Counted from the first letter of the stretch, positions 32,424 through 41,350 are shown. The stretch is DNA of 64,000 nt from Streptomyces olivaceus (GCF_000721235.1 NZ_JOFH01000002.1:124001-188000); one strand, 5' to 3'. Translations and numbers: made by a program. Notes: generated by a model from the letters alone, not told the origin.

Positions 32424-33779
32424 GTGACCGTGAACGCTGATTCTCAAAGCGTCGCCGCTCAGGCGACATGGCGAAACCTGCCCGCGGCGCAGCAGCCCGA
32501 GTACCCGGATGCCGAGGCTCTGCGCGACGTGATCGCCGAGCTCGAAACGTATCCCCCGCTGGTGTTCGCCGGCGAGTGCGACCAGCTGCGCGCCCGGCTG
32601 GCGGCCGTCGCCAAGGGAGAGGCGTTCCTGCTCCAGGGCGGTGACTGCGCCGAGTCGTTCGACGGGGTGTCGGCCGAGCACATCAGGGCGAAGCTGAAGA
32701 CGCTGCTGCAGATGGGCGCCGTCCTCACCTACGCCGCGTCCGTGCCCGTGGTGAAGGTCGGCCGGATCGCCGGCCAGTACTCCAAGCCGCGCTCCAAGCC
32801 GACCGAGACCCGCGACGGCGTGACCCTGCCGACCTACCGCGGCGACTCGGTCAACGGCTTCGACTTCACCGAGACGGCCCGCGTTCCCGACCCCGACCGG
32901 CTCAAGCGGATGTACCACGCCTCCGCGTCCACGCTGAACCTGGTGCGCGCCTTCACCACCGGTGGTTACGCCGACCTGCGCCAGGTGCACGCCTGGAACC
33001 AGGACTTCGTCAAGTCCTCCCCGTCCGGCCAGCGTTACGAGCAGCTGGCCCGGGAGATCGACAACGCGCTGAACTTCATGCGGGCCTGCGGCACCGACCC
33101 GGAGGAGTTCAAGACCGTCGAGTTCTTCTCCTCGCACGAGGCGCTGCTGATGGACTACGAGTCGGCGCTCACCCGCGTCGACTCCCGCACCGGGCAGCTG
33201 TACGACGTCTCCGGGCACATGGTCTGGATCGGCGAGCGCACCCGGCAGCTGGACCACGCGCACATCGAGTTCGCGTCGAAGATCCGCAACCCGGTCGGCG
33301 TCAAGCTCGGCCCGAACACCACGGCCGAGGAGGCGCTGCAGTACATCGAGCGCCTGGACCCCGAGCGCGAGCCCGGCCGGCTGACCTTCATCGTCCGCAT
33401 GGGCGCGGACAAGATCCGCGACAAGCTGCCCGAGCTGGTGGAGAAGGTCACCGCGTCCGGCGCGACGGTCGCCTGGATCACCGATCCGATGCACGGCAAC
33501 ACCTACGAGGCGGCCTCCGGCCACAAGACCCGTCGCTTCGACGACGTGCTCGACGAGGTCAAGGGCTTCTTCGAGGTGCACAAGTCGCTCGGAACCCACC
33601 CGGGCGGCATCCACGTGGAGCTGACCGGCGACGACGTCACCGAGTGCGTGGGCGGCGGCGACGAGATCTTCGTCGACGACCTGCACCAGCGCTACGAGAC
33701 GGCCTGCGACCCGCGGCTCAACCGCAGCCAGTCGCTCGACCTGGCGTTCCTGGTGGCGGAGATGTACCGGGACCAGTGA
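32424..33779 (+). CDS. aroH: Class II 3-deoxy-D-arabino-heptulosonate 7-phosphate synthase
   Basis: 451-residue plant/actinobacterial-type DAHP synthase, the first enzyme of the shikimate pathway (PEP + erythrose-4-phosphate). The class II motifs are LQGGDCAESF (metal Cys), KPRSKPTE, HEALLMDYE, WIGERTRQLDHAHIEF, VGVKLGPN, ITDPMHGNT and GGIHVELTGDDVTEC(V)GG. GTG at 32424 gives the family N-terminus MTVNADSQS. The divergent arrangement with the attenuated anthranilate synthase places the entry enzyme and the Trp branch enzyme back to back. It corresponds to aroG (Rv2178c). Confidence 0.95.
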   Translation: MTVNADSQSVAAQATWRNLPAAQQPEYPDAEALRDVIAELETYPPLVFAGECDQLRARLAAVAKGEAFLLQGGDCAESFDGVSAEHIRAKLKTLLQMGAVLTYAASVPVVKVGRIAGQYSKPRSKPTETRDGVTLPTYRGDSVNGFDFTETARVPDPDRLKRMYHASASTLNLVRAFTTGGYADLRQVHAWNQDFVKSSPSGQRYEQLAREIDNALNFMRACGTDPEEFKTVEFFSSHEALLMDYESALTRVDSRTGQLYDVSGHMVWIGERTRQLDHAHIEFASKIRNPVGVKLGPNTTAEEALQYIERLDPEREPGRLTFIVRMGADKIRDKLPELVEKVTASGATVAWITDPMHGNTYEAASGHKTRRFDDVLDEVKGFFEVHKSLGTHPGGIHVELTGDDVTECVGGGDEIFVDDLHQRYETACDPRLNRSQSLDLAFLVAEMYRDQ

Positions 33780-33817
33780 CGCACGCCCCCGCGGGCACGA
33801 CGGCGGGGCGGTGAAAT

Positions 33818-33847
33818 GGGGCGCGGGTCACACAGGATCCGCGCCCC
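33818..33847 (+). terminator. Terminator after DAHP synthase
   Basis: GGGGCGCGG (33818-33826) and CCGCGCCCC (33839-33847), perfect 9-bp stem with 12-nt loop, 38 nt after the stop. Confidence 0.7.
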
Positions 33848-33876
33848 CTCCACTTTTGCCTGCCTTGCGCCATGGG

Positions 33877-33895
33877 TAAGGTTAGGTTTGCCTCA
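33877..33895 (+). promoter_or_regulatory. Iron box (DmdR/IdeR-type operator)
   Basis: TAAGGTTAGGTTTGCCTCA matches most positions of the 19-bp iron box TTAGGTTAGGCTAACCTAA bound by Fe2+-loaded DmdR1/IdeR repressors. It lies 68 nt upstream of the Bfd-like ferredoxin gene and overlaps a possible -10 (TAGGTT at 33883-33888). Confidence 0.75.
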
Positions 33896-33962
33896 CCGAT
33901 CAGTCGGGCCCTCCGGTCGTCGGTACGGCACGACCTTGTACCCCGCCCGGGAGGTGAACCGC

Positions 33963-34187
33963 GTGTTCGTCTGCAGCTGCTTCGGTGTCACCGAGGAACA
34001 GGTGAAGAGCCACGCGGACGCCGGTGCGTGCACGCCCCGGCAGATCGCCTCCGCCTGCAAGGCCGGCACCGACTGCGGCGGCTGCGTACGCCGCATCCAG
34101 GCGCTGCTCGGGCGCGGCGCGTGCCCCCGACGGCAGCTGGCCGACCAGGGCGCGCCGGTCCTCGCGGAGCTTCCCGAGGCGGCCTGA
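33963..34187 (+). CDS. Bacterioferritin-associated ferredoxin (Bfd-like [2Fe-2S])
   Basis: 74-residue protein with the BFD-like [2Fe-2S] cysteine pattern: CSC (Cys4 and Cys6) and DCGGC (about Cys35 and Cys38). Bfd reduces and releases iron stored in bacterioferritin; the adjacent convergent bfr gene and the iron box upstream fit that role. GTG at 33963 is placed 8 nt after GGGAGG. The extra C-terminal 20 residues include another Cys (GACPRRQ). Longer in-frame starts upstream would cross the iron box. Confidence 0.85.
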   Translation: MFVCSCFGVTEEQVKSHADAGACTPRQIASACKAGTDCGGCVRRIQALLGRGACPRRQLADQGAPVLAELPEAA

Positions 34188-34196
34188 GGGCCGCGT

Positions 34197-34215
34197 ACTC
34201 GCTTCTGGAGCGAGT
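34197..34215. terminator. Bidirectional hairpin between Bfd-like gene and bfr
   Basis: ACTCGCT (34197-34203) pairs with AGCGAGT (34209-34215), loop TCTGG, in the 28-nt gap between the two convergent stops. Confidence 0.55.
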
Positions 34216-34719
34216 CTAGAGCGAGCCCGGTCCGGAGGGGTCCGGCTGGACCTGCTCGATGACCGTCGACAGGTACAGCGACTCGCCGAGCTTCTCGATC
34301 AGGTCGAGCTGCGTCTCCAGGTAGTCGATGTGGTGCTCCTCGTCGGCGAGGATCGCCTCGAAGACGTTGGCCGACGTGATGTCGTGCTTGGCCCGCATCA
34401 CCTCGATGCCCCGGCGCAGCCGGTCGATGGCCTCGACCTCGATCTCCCGGTCGGCCCGGAACATCTCCGTCACGCTCTGGCCGACCCGCACGTGGAAGAG
34501 CCGCTGGTAGTTCGGCAGGCCGTCCAGCAGCAGGATGCGGTCGGTGAGCACTTCCGCGTGGCGCATCTCGTCGAAGGACTCCGCGCGCGTGTACTTCGCG
34601 AGCTTGGTCCAGCCCTTGTGGTCCTGCAGCTTCGCGTGCAGGAAGTACTGGTTGATCGCCGTCAGCTCGGCGGTCAGCTGCTCATTCAGGAACTCGATGA
34701 CCTCGGGGTCGCCCTGCAT
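34216..34719 (-). CDS. bfr: Bacterioferritin
   Basis: 167-residue 24-mer-forming iron-storage protein. The ferroxidase ligands are present (Glu18, Glu51, His54, Glu94, Glu127 and His130, in EMRHAE and LADEEHH), as is heme-ligand Met52. The length and C-terminal tail are ordinary. AGGAG-like GAAGGAG precedes the ATG. It is divergent from the sulfite-oxidase-like gene across an AT-rich segment with repeats that may be an operator. Confidence 0.95.
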   Translation of the reverse strand: MQGDPEVIEFLNEQLTAELTAINQYFLHAKLQDHKGWTKLAKYTRAESFDEMRHAEVLTDRILLLDGLPNYQRLFHVRVGQSVTEMFRADREIEVEAIDRLRRGIEVMRAKHDITSANVFEAILADEEHHIDYLETQLDLIEKLGESLYLSTVIEQVQPDPSGPGSL

Positions 34720-34789
34720 CGCTTGAGGCTCCTTCGAACGGGAACAGGCGTGTTGCGCGGCATGATTGCACCGGCGCCGAAGATCGTCC

Positions 34790-34818
34790 AGTAAGTGTTG
34801 ACTTAGTAAGTAAGTACT
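34790..34818. promoter_or_regulatory. AT-rich AGTAAGT repeat cluster between bfr and the next gene
   Basis: AGTAAGT occurs at 34790-34796, 34805-34811 and 34809-34815, and ACTTAGTAAGT (34801-34811) is a perfect 11-bp palindrome about a central base. TTGACT lies at 34798-34803. This AT-rich island is atypical for the genome and sits where the bfr and/or divergent promoters must be. Confidence 0.45.
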
Positions 34819-34910
34819 GGCTTAGCCGATATCATGGGCATTCGTCCCGTTTGCTCGAATGTAAGCAGGGTCGGTGAGGGGCATCGGTCCGGGTCTGTCA
34901 GGATGGAGAC

Positions 34911-35558
34911 ATGGGTCAGCCGGCGGGAAGCGAATCGGGGGAAGACGGTCCGGAAGGAGCGTCCGGATTCGAGCTCCCACCGGGACAGCGGCTCCAGCGC
35001 GGCTGGCCCGTCACCCACTACGGACCGGTCCCCAAGTTCCGTCCCGAGCGCTGGGAGTTCCGGGTCTTCGGGTCCACCACCGACGGTGAGAAGCACGGCT
35101 GGACCCACGGCGAGTTCACCGCCCTGCCCTACACCACCGTCGTCGCCGACCTGCACTGCGTCACGAAGTTCAGCATGCCCGGCGCCGAGTGGGGCGGCGT
35201 GCCGGCCGCCACGATCCTCGGGCTGGCCCCGCCCGCGCCCGACGTGACCCACGTGATGGTCTGGGCCGAGTACGGCTTCAGCTCCAACCTGCGGCTGTCC
35301 GACTTCACCGCCGCGCGCACCCTGTTCGCCACCCACAAGGACGGGGAGCTGCTCACCGCCGAGCACGGCTTCCCGCTGCGGCTGGTCGTCCCGCACCTGT
35401 ACGCCTGGAAGGGGCCGAAGTGGGTGCGCGGCATCGAGTACATGACGGCCGACCGGCGCGGCTTCTGGGAGGAGCGCGGCTACCACAACATCGGTGACCC
35501 GTGGCGGGAGCAGCGCTACTCCTACCAGGAGGAGCCCGGGGACGGCCCCGAGCTGTGA
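34911..35558 (+). CDS. Sulfite-oxidase-fold molybdopterin oxidoreductase
   Basis: 215-residue soluble protein made of the sulfite oxidase molybdopterin-binding domain alone. The molybdenum-ligating cysteine is in DLHCVTKFSMPGAEWGGVP, and later segments (GYSSNLRL-like GFSSNLRLSDF, LVVPHLYAWKGPKWVRGIEYM) match the YedY/plant-SO family core. There is no heme domain and no signal peptide; the substrate is not known. ATG at 34911 has GGAG close upstream, and a CAGGAT hexamer 6 nt before it gives a possible leaderless start. Confidence 0.87.
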   Translation: MGQPAGSESGEDGPEGASGFELPPGQRLQRGWPVTHYGPVPKFRPERWEFRVFGSTTDGEKHGWTHGEFTALPYTTVVADLHCVTKFSMPGAEWGGVPAATILGLAPPAPDVTHVMVWAEYGFSSNLRLSDFTAARTLFATHKDGELLTAEHGFPLRLVVPHLYAWKGPKWVRGIEYMTADRRGFWEERGYHNIGDPWREQRYSYQEEPGDGPEL

Positions 35559-35588
35559 TCCGCCCCGGCCGCCCCCGCCTCCCCGGGG

Positions 35589-36479
35589 TCAGCCGTCGCG
35601 CAGCTTCTTCAGCCGCTCCACGTCCGCCGCGTGTCCCGCTTTGCCGCCGGGCGTCTCGATGACCAGCGGCACACCGTCGGTTGCCGGGTGCCTCATCAGC
35701 GCCCGGAACGGGTCCTCGCCGATGTGACCGGCGCCGATGTTCTCGTGCCGGTCCTTGTGCGCGCCGGCCACGTCCTTGGAGTCGTTGGCGTGGATCAGCT
35801 TCAGCCGGCCCTCGCCGACGGTGTCCACCAGCAGATCGAGGGTCTGGTGCATGCCCGAGGGGCCGGTCAGGTCGTGGCCGGCCGCGAAGATGTGGCAGGT
35901 GTCCAGGCACACGCCCAGCTTCGGATGGGCGTCCAGCGCCTCGAAGTACGGGCCGAAGTCCCACGTCCGCGAGCACAGCGAGGCGCCCTGTCCGGCGGTC
36001 GACTCCAGCAGCAGGTACGGGTCGTCGTCGTGGGTCAGCTCGTCGAGCAGCGGCAGCATGTGCTCCCGCACCTGCCGCAGCGCCACCGAGCGCTCCCGTC
36101 CGCCGGTCGCGCTGCCGGTGTGCACCACCACACCGAGCGCCCCGATGTCCCGGGCCCGGCGCAGCGAGTGGCGCAGCGACTCGACCGACCGCTCCACCGT
36201 CGCCGGGGTGTGCGAACCGAAGTTGATCAGGTACGGCGCGTGCACGTACGCCGGGACGGACTCGGCCGCGCAGGCCTCCCGGAACGCCTCGTCCTGCTTC
36301 GGGTTGCCGGCCGGCGTGGCCCAGCCGCGCGGGTTGGCGACGAAGACCTGCACGGCCTCCGCGGCCAGCTCACGGGCGTAGGACAGTCCCACGGAGTGCA
36401 GGCCGCCGGCCACGGGGACATGACCGCCGACGGGATTGCGGGGGAGCGGGATCGGGGCAGCGGCCTGTTCACTCTTCAC
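35589..36479 (-). CDS. nfo: Endonuclease IV (AP endonuclease)
   Basis: 296-residue TIM-barrel AP endonuclease of base-excision repair. Zinc-ligand motifs: VHAPYLINFGS, VVHTGSATG, LLLESTAGQG, VCLDTCHIFAAGHDL, HANDSKD, HENIGAGHIGEDPF and IETPGGK, in the expected order. Length is normal. It starts at GTG 36479. Its nearest downstream neighbour is not related; the gene is monocistronic by spacing. Confidence 0.93.
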   Translation of the reverse strand: MKSEQAAAPIPLPRNPVGGHVPVAGGLHSVGLSYARELAAEAVQVFVANPRGWATPAGNPKQDEAFREACAAESVPAYVHAPYLINFGSHTPATVERSVESLRHSLRRARDIGALGVVVHTGSATGGRERSVALRQVREHMLPLLDELTHDDDPYLLLESTAGQGASLCSRTWDFGPYFEALDAHPKLGVCLDTCHIFAAGHDLTGPSGMHQTLDLLVDTVGEGRLKLIHANDSKDVAGAHKDRHENIGAGHIGEDPFRALMRHPATDGVPLVIETPGGKAGHAADVERLKKLRDG

Positions 36480-36551
36480 CCGTTCAGGGTGTCATGGCGG
36501 ACGGCCGCGCCCGGCGCCGCGTCCGGTCGCCTGATAGCGAGCCGGTTGTCC

Positions 36552-36625
36552 GGTGGTGAGCCGGTCACCTGATGGTGAGCCGGTCGTCCGGTGCGTCTGG
36601 TGGTGAGCCGGTCATCTGATGGTGA
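36552..36625. repeat. 27-bp direct repeat across the kinase stop codon
   Basis: GGTGGTGAGCCGGTCAYCTGATGGTGA at 36599-36625 (which includes the kinase stop and last four codons on the minus strand) is repeated at 36552-36578 with one change, 47 bp apart. Partial copies of GGTGAGCCGGT lie between and beyond. Confidence 0.8.
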
Positions 36626-38555
36626 TCTTGATGGACGACCCCTTGGGAGCGGTGTCCCCGCCCTCCACGGACTGCTCCTTCACGGTGTCGCCGAACAGCC
36701 CGAGCAGACCCCGGTCCTCCTTCACCCCGAATCCGGCGTCCTCGAGCTTCTGCTTCGCGTCGTCCACGCTGTCGCCGACCACGTCCGGGACCTCGACCAT
36801 CTGGGGGCCCTTGGAGACCGTCAGCGTCACCGTGTCGCCCTCGGCGGCCTCGCTGCCCGGCTCGGGTGTCTGCCGGGCGACCTGTCCGCTGTCGTGCTCG
36901 GAGTTCACCCGCTTCTCGGCGACCTTCACCTTCAGACCGGCCTCCGACAGCTCGGTCCTCGCCTCGTCCAGGTCGTCGCCGGTGACGTCCGGGACGTCCA
37001 CCGGGCGGCCCTTGCTGACGACCAGGGCGACCGCCGAGCCGCCGCGCACGGTGGTGCCCGCCGCGGGCTTGGTGGAGACCACGAAACCGGTGGGGACCTC
37101 CTCGCTGAAGGCCTTCGTCACCATGCCCGGCTCAAGACCCTCGTCCTTCAGCAGGGTGCGGGCCCGGTCCAGCCGGTAGCCCTCCAGGTCCGGCAGCTTC
37201 ACCCGGTCGGGTCCGTCGGACACCGTGAACGACACCGAGTCGTTCTTGCGGATGCGGTCGCCCACTCCGGGCTCGGTACTGATGATCTGGCCGCGGTCCA
37301 CGGTGTCGCTGTGCGCGTGACTCACCTTGCCGACGTCCAGACCGGCCTCGTCCAGCCGGTCCCTGGCCTGCGCCTCGGTCTTGGAGAGCAGCGCGGGGAC
37401 CTTGGTGAACTGACCGGAGTTGATGTACCAGATGCCCGTGCCGAGGCCCAGGACCAGCAGGACGGCCACGACGGCCGCCAGCGGGCCGCGCCGCATCCGC
37501 GGCCCGCGGCGCCGGGGCGGGTCGGGCGGGGGAGAGGCGAGCCGGCTGGTGTGCTGGACGCCGTCGGAGGGACCGCCCGCGCCGTCCTCGTCCTCGTTGA
37601 CCGGCAAGGGGCGGGGTATCGTCAGCGCGCGCGGGATCACACTCGTGCGGTCCTCGGCGTTGTCGTGGTCCGCGGCGAGGGCCTGCGGCGGCACCGCGTC
37701 CAGCTGCTCCACGCTCAGCTTCCCGCGGCTCTCCCGGATCCGGGCGAGCAGGGCCACGGCGTCGTGCGGCCGGACCTCGGGGTTGCGGGCGGTGGCCGCG
37801 GCGACCAGCTCGTCCAGCTCGTACGCCAGCTCCGGCACGGCGGCCGACGGCGGCGGCACGTCGTCGTGCAGGTGCTTGTAGAGCACCGCCGCGGGCGAGT
37901 CGCCCTCGTGCGGCTTGGCGCCGGTCAGCATCTCGTACAGGACGACACCGCAGGCGTAGACGTCGACCCTGGGGTCCGCGGTGCCCGTTTCGATCTGCTC
38001 GGGCGCCAGGTACGAGACGGTGCCCAGGACCGCCCCGGTGGTGCTGGTGACCGTGTCGACGGCCCGCACCAGCCCGAAGTCGGCGACCTTGACCCGGCCG
38101 TCGTCCCCTATCAGGACGTTCTCCGGCTTCATGTCGCGGTGCACGAAACCGGCCCGGTGGGCGGCGCCGAGCGCGGCGAGGACCGGCTCCAGGATGTCCA
38201 GCGCGGCCCGCGGCTGCAGCGCCCCGCGCTCGCGCAGCACGTCGCGCAGGGTGCAGCCGGCGATGTACTCCATGGCCAGATAGACGTACGCCCCCTGGGC
38301 GCCCTGGTCGAAGACCTGGACGACATTGGGGTGGTCGAGCCGGGCCACCGACTTGGCCTCGCGGATGAACCGGTCGACGAAGGTGGCGTCGGTCGCGAGC
38401 GCAGGGTGCATCACCTTCAGCGCGAGCACGCGGTCCAGGCGGGTGTCCACGGCCCGGTAGACCGTGGCCATCCCGCCGACCGCGATCCGCGCCTCTACGC
38501 GGTACCGGCCGTCGAGCACCTGCCCGACCAGAGGGTCCTGAAGGGTCGTGTCCAC
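36612..38555 (-). CDS. PASTA-domain Ser/Thr protein kinase (PknL-like)
   Basis: 647-residue membrane kinase. Kinase domain (residues about 15-275): glycine loop VGGMATV, ALKVMHP Lys, HRDMKPENVL, DFGLVR and APEQIETG. Then a juxtamembrane linker, one membrane helix (LAAVVAVLLVLGLGTGIWYI, about 350-370) and four extracellular PASTA repeats (VPALLSKTE..., VKLPDLEG..., VDVPDVTGDD..., VEVPDVVGDS...), which bind peptidoglycan fragments or lipid II. GTG at 38555 is chosen because it sits 7 nt after a -10 box and leaves the usual short N-terminus. By synteny (near DAHP synthase and an Rv2175c homologue) it is the PknL counterpart. Confidence 0.93.
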   Translation of the reverse strand: MDTTLQDPLVGQVLDGRYRVEARIAVGGMATVYRAVDTRLDRVLALKVMHPALATDATFVDRFIREAKSVARLDHPNVVQVFDQGAQGAYVYLAMEYIAGCTLRDVLRERGALQPRAALDILEPVLAALGAAHRAGFVHRDMKPENVLIGDDGRVKVADFGLVRAVDTVTSTTGAVLGTVSYLAPEQIETGTADPRVDVYACGVVLYEMLTGAKPHEGDSPAAVLYKHLHDDVPPPSAAVPELAYELDELVAAATARNPEVRPHDAVALLARIRESRGKLSVEQLDAVPPQALAADHDNAEDRTSVIPRALTIPRPLPVNEDEDGAGGPSDGVQHTSRLASPPPDPPRRRGPRMRRGPLAAVVAVLLVLGLGTGIWYINSGQFTKVPALLSKTEAQARDRLDEAGLDVGKVSHAHSDTVDRGQIISTEPGVGDRIRKNDSVSFTVSDGPDRVKLPDLEGYRLDRARTLLKDEGLEPGMVTKAFSEEVPTGFVVSTKPAAGTTVRGGSAVALVVSKGRPVDVPDVTGDDLDEARTELSEAGLKVKVAEKRVNSEHDSGQVARQTPEPGSEAAEGDTVTLTVSKGPQMVEVPDVVGDSVDDAKQKLEDAGFGVKEDRGLLGLFGDTVKEQSVEGGDTAPKGSSIKITIR

Positions 38556-38562
38556 GCAGGCG

Positions 38563-38584
38563 AGTCTACGAGCCCCCACCGACA
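38563..38584 (-). promoter_or_regulatory. RecA-NDp/PafBC-type promoter of the PASTA kinase
   Basis: Minus strand: TGTCGGTG (38584-38577), 8 nt, TAGACT (38568-38563), then 7 nt to the GTG. This is an exact fit to TGTCRGTG-N8-TANNNT with leaderless spacing. About 17 of the surrounding bases (CGGCACGGGG...TGTCGGTGGGGGC) are shared with the promoter at 47821-47842. Confidence 0.75.
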
Positions 38585-38651
38585 CCCCGTGCCGCCGAAC
38601 AGCATCGGACCAGTACTGCATCCCATCTGTGACGTACCTGGCACCCCCCCG

Positions 38652-38701
38652 GCCGCTGCGGGCAGTCGTGCCGCTGGGGCGGCACGGGTGGGCGCAGCGG
38701 C
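38652..38701. repeat. 50-bp two-arm inverted repeat, copy 2
   Basis: Identical over all 50 bases to 19500-19549 (outer arms 38652-38660 and 38693-38701). The C-rich flank to 38810 also resembles that of copy 1. It lies between the kinase promoter and the end of thiG. Confidence 0.9.
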
Positions 38702-38818
38702 ACCCGGCAGCGCCGGGCCGTGCACCCGCCCCCGGCCCGCACTCACGGGCACCCCGTCCACGCCGGGCCCCGCGAGTCACCCCCGGCCGATACCCACGCC
38801 GGGCACCTCACCCGCGAC

Positions 38819-39616
<798 letters not shown>

Positions 39617-39817
39617 TCAGCCTCCTTGCACAGCGGTGAGGACCTCGACGCGGTCGCCGTCGGCCAGGGCGGTGTCGGACCACCGCGCGCGCGGGACGAC
39701 GGTTTCGTTCAGGGCGGCGGCCACTCCGGACGGTGCCGCGGTGAGCGTGCCCACCAGGGAGTCCAGGGCGGTGCCGGGAGCCACCTCGCGCGGCTCGCCG
39801 TTGACGGAGATGTTCAT
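39617..39817 (-). CDS. thiS: Sulfur carrier protein ThiS
   Basis: 66-residue ubiquitin-like sulfur carrier: begins MNISVNGEPREV and ends in the essential Gly-Gly (LTAVQGG), which is thiocarboxylated to donate sulfur for the thiazole ring. The ATG overlaps the thiO stop by 4 nt. Confidence 0.95.
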   Translation of the reverse strand: MNISVNGEPREVAPGTALDSLVGTLTAAPSGVAAALNETVVPRARWSDTALADGDRVEVLTAVQGG

Positions 39818-41118
39818 GCGGGCTGCTCCGAGTGTGCCGGGCGTGCGGGGGCGGCGCCGAAGCGCCGGGGGGTGAAGGGCAGGGCCTCGTCCGGGAGTTC
39901 CCCGGTGGTCAGGGCGTGCGCCAGGACGTCGCCGGTGACGGGGGTGAGCAGGATGCCGTTGCGGTGGTGCCCGGTGGCCAGCAGCAGCCCCTCCAGCTCG
40001 GTCGGACCGAGCAGCGGCGCGTTGTCCGGGGAGCCGGGACGCAGCCCCGCGCGGGTCTCCGTGAGCGGCAGCTCGGTGATGCCGGGGACCAGTTCGTGCG
40101 CGTCGCGCAGCAGCTCGTAGACGCCGCCCGCGGTGACCGTCGTGTCCCAGCCCAGCTCCTCGCTGGTGGCGCCGACGACCAGCTCGCCGTTCTCCCGGGG
40201 CACCAGGTAGACGTGGTTGCCGCGCACCACGGCGCGCACCGTCCGGTTGAGCAGCGGCCCGTGCGCCGACGGCATCGTCAGCCGCAGCACCTGGCCCTTC
40301 ACGGGCCGCACGGGCGGCAGTACGGCGTCCGGCACGCCCGCGAGCCGTCCGCTCAGGCTGCCCCCGGCCAGCACCACCCGTCCCGCCTCCAGCGCGGTGC
40401 CGTCGGCGGTGACGATCCCGGTGGCCCGCTCGCCGCGCCCGACGGTGAGCCGCTCGGCCCACACCCGGTGGAAGACCACACCCGCCCGTTCGCAGGCGGC
40501 GACGAGCGCGCGGGCGAGGCGGCGCGGGTCGACCTGATGGTCGCCGTCCACCCGCAGTCCCCCGCGCACGCCCGGCGCGAGCATCGGTTCCAGACGCCGG
40601 CACTCGCGCCCCGACAGCCACTCCGACTCCAGGCCGGAGCGTTGCTGGAGCGCGTGCAGTTCGCGCAGGCCTGCGCGGTCGTCGGCGTCCAGCGCGACGG
40701 CGAGGGTGCCGCAGCGGCGGTACCCGAGGTCCTGACCGGTGAGGTCGGTCAGCTCGGCCGCGAAGTCGGGGTAGCGGCGGGCCGAGGCGAGGTTCAGCGC
40801 GAGCAGCGTCTGCTCGCCGTGGTGCAGCTCGGTGACGGCCGCCAGCATCCCGGCCGCGACCCGGGCCGCCCCGCCGCCCGGCTCGGGGTCGACGAGAGCC
40901 GTGGCGAGCCCGCGCTGCGCGGACCGCCAGGCGGTGACCAGCCCGATGACACCGCCGCCGACGACGAGGACGTCGGGCGTGCCGGACGCGGCCGGTGCGG
41001 ACGACTCGGTGACCCCGGACGACGCCGCGGGTGCCGGCGACTCGGTGACCCCGGACGACGCTGTGCGCGCCGATGGTTCCGTGCGGGTTGATGACGCGGT
41101 GTGTGCTGGGGACGACAT
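39814..41118 (-). CDS. thiO: Glycine oxidase ThiO
   Basis: 434-residue FAD enzyme that oxidises glycine to dehydroglycine for thiazole formation. FAD-binding GGGVIGLVTAWRSAQRG near residue 53; PVKGQVLRL and the C-terminal GHHRNGILLTPVTG (the second FAD/substrate region) are typical of the DAO family. About 48 N-terminal residues before the FAD motif are an unusual Ala/Ser/Thr/Pro extension containing two copies of a 12-residue repeat (ASSGVTESxAPA). A later start is possible, but ATG 41118 lies at the right distance from the riboswitch and its GGAGGGG site. Confidence 0.93.
   Translation of the reverse strand: MSSPAHTASSTRTEPSARTASSGVTESPAPAASSGVTESSAPAASGTPDVLVVGGGVIGLVTAWRSAQRGLATALVDPEPGGGAARVAAGMLAAVTELHHGEQTLLALNLASARRYPDFAAELTDLTGQDLGYRRCGTLAVALDADDRAGLRELHALQQRSGLESEWLSGRECRRLEPMLAPGVRGGLRVDGDHQVDPRRLARALVAACERAGVVFHRVWAERLTVGRGERATGIVTADGTALEAGRVVLAGGSLSGRLAGVPDAVLPPVRPVKGQVLRLTMPSAHGPLLNRTVRAVVRGNHVYLVPRENGELVVGATSEELGWDTTVTAGGVYELLRDAHELVPGITELPLTETRAGLRPGSPDNAPLLGPTELEGLLLATGHHRNGILLTPVTGDVLAHALTTGELPDEALPFTPRRFGAAPARPAHSEQPA
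41004..41061. repeat. 22-bp direct repeat in the thiO 5' coding region
   Basis: ACTCGGTGACCCCGGACGAC plus GC occurs at 41004-41025 and 41040-41061, identical, with a 36-bp period, giving the 12-residue repeat at the ThiO N-terminus. Confidence 0.85.
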
Positions 41119-41129
41119 GGGCGTCCAGC

Positions 41130-41218
41130 CCCTCCCTTCGCCGGCATGACCCGGATCAGGTTCGTACGGTCGGAGGCCGCCAGCCTCCCTCTCAGCCCGG
41201 TGCGTCCGGGCTCCCGCG
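41130..41218 (-). promoter_or_regulatory. TPP riboswitch (THI element)
   Basis: On the minus strand: CGGGAGCCCGGACGCACCGGGCTGAGAGGGAGG..., then GAACCTGATCCGGGTCATGCCGGCGAAGGGAGG, the hallmark CTGAGA and ACCTGATC...GCCGGCG(A)AGGGA blocks of the thiamine pyrophosphate aptamer. The 3' end runs into the thiO ribosome-binding site (GGAGGGG, about 10 nt before the ATG), so TPP probably blocks translation initiation. It controls thiOSG. Confidence 0.96.
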
Positions 41219-41350
41219 AGTGCTCTACGCCGTCCACCCTAGCCCGCGGGGCGCCGAACCCGTAAGGGAGCTGCCCGGCGGCGGGCGGCCGGCCGGGCAG
41301 TGCCGTGCGCCGCTGTGCTGTGCTGTGGAGCAGCTCACCGTGCACGGACA

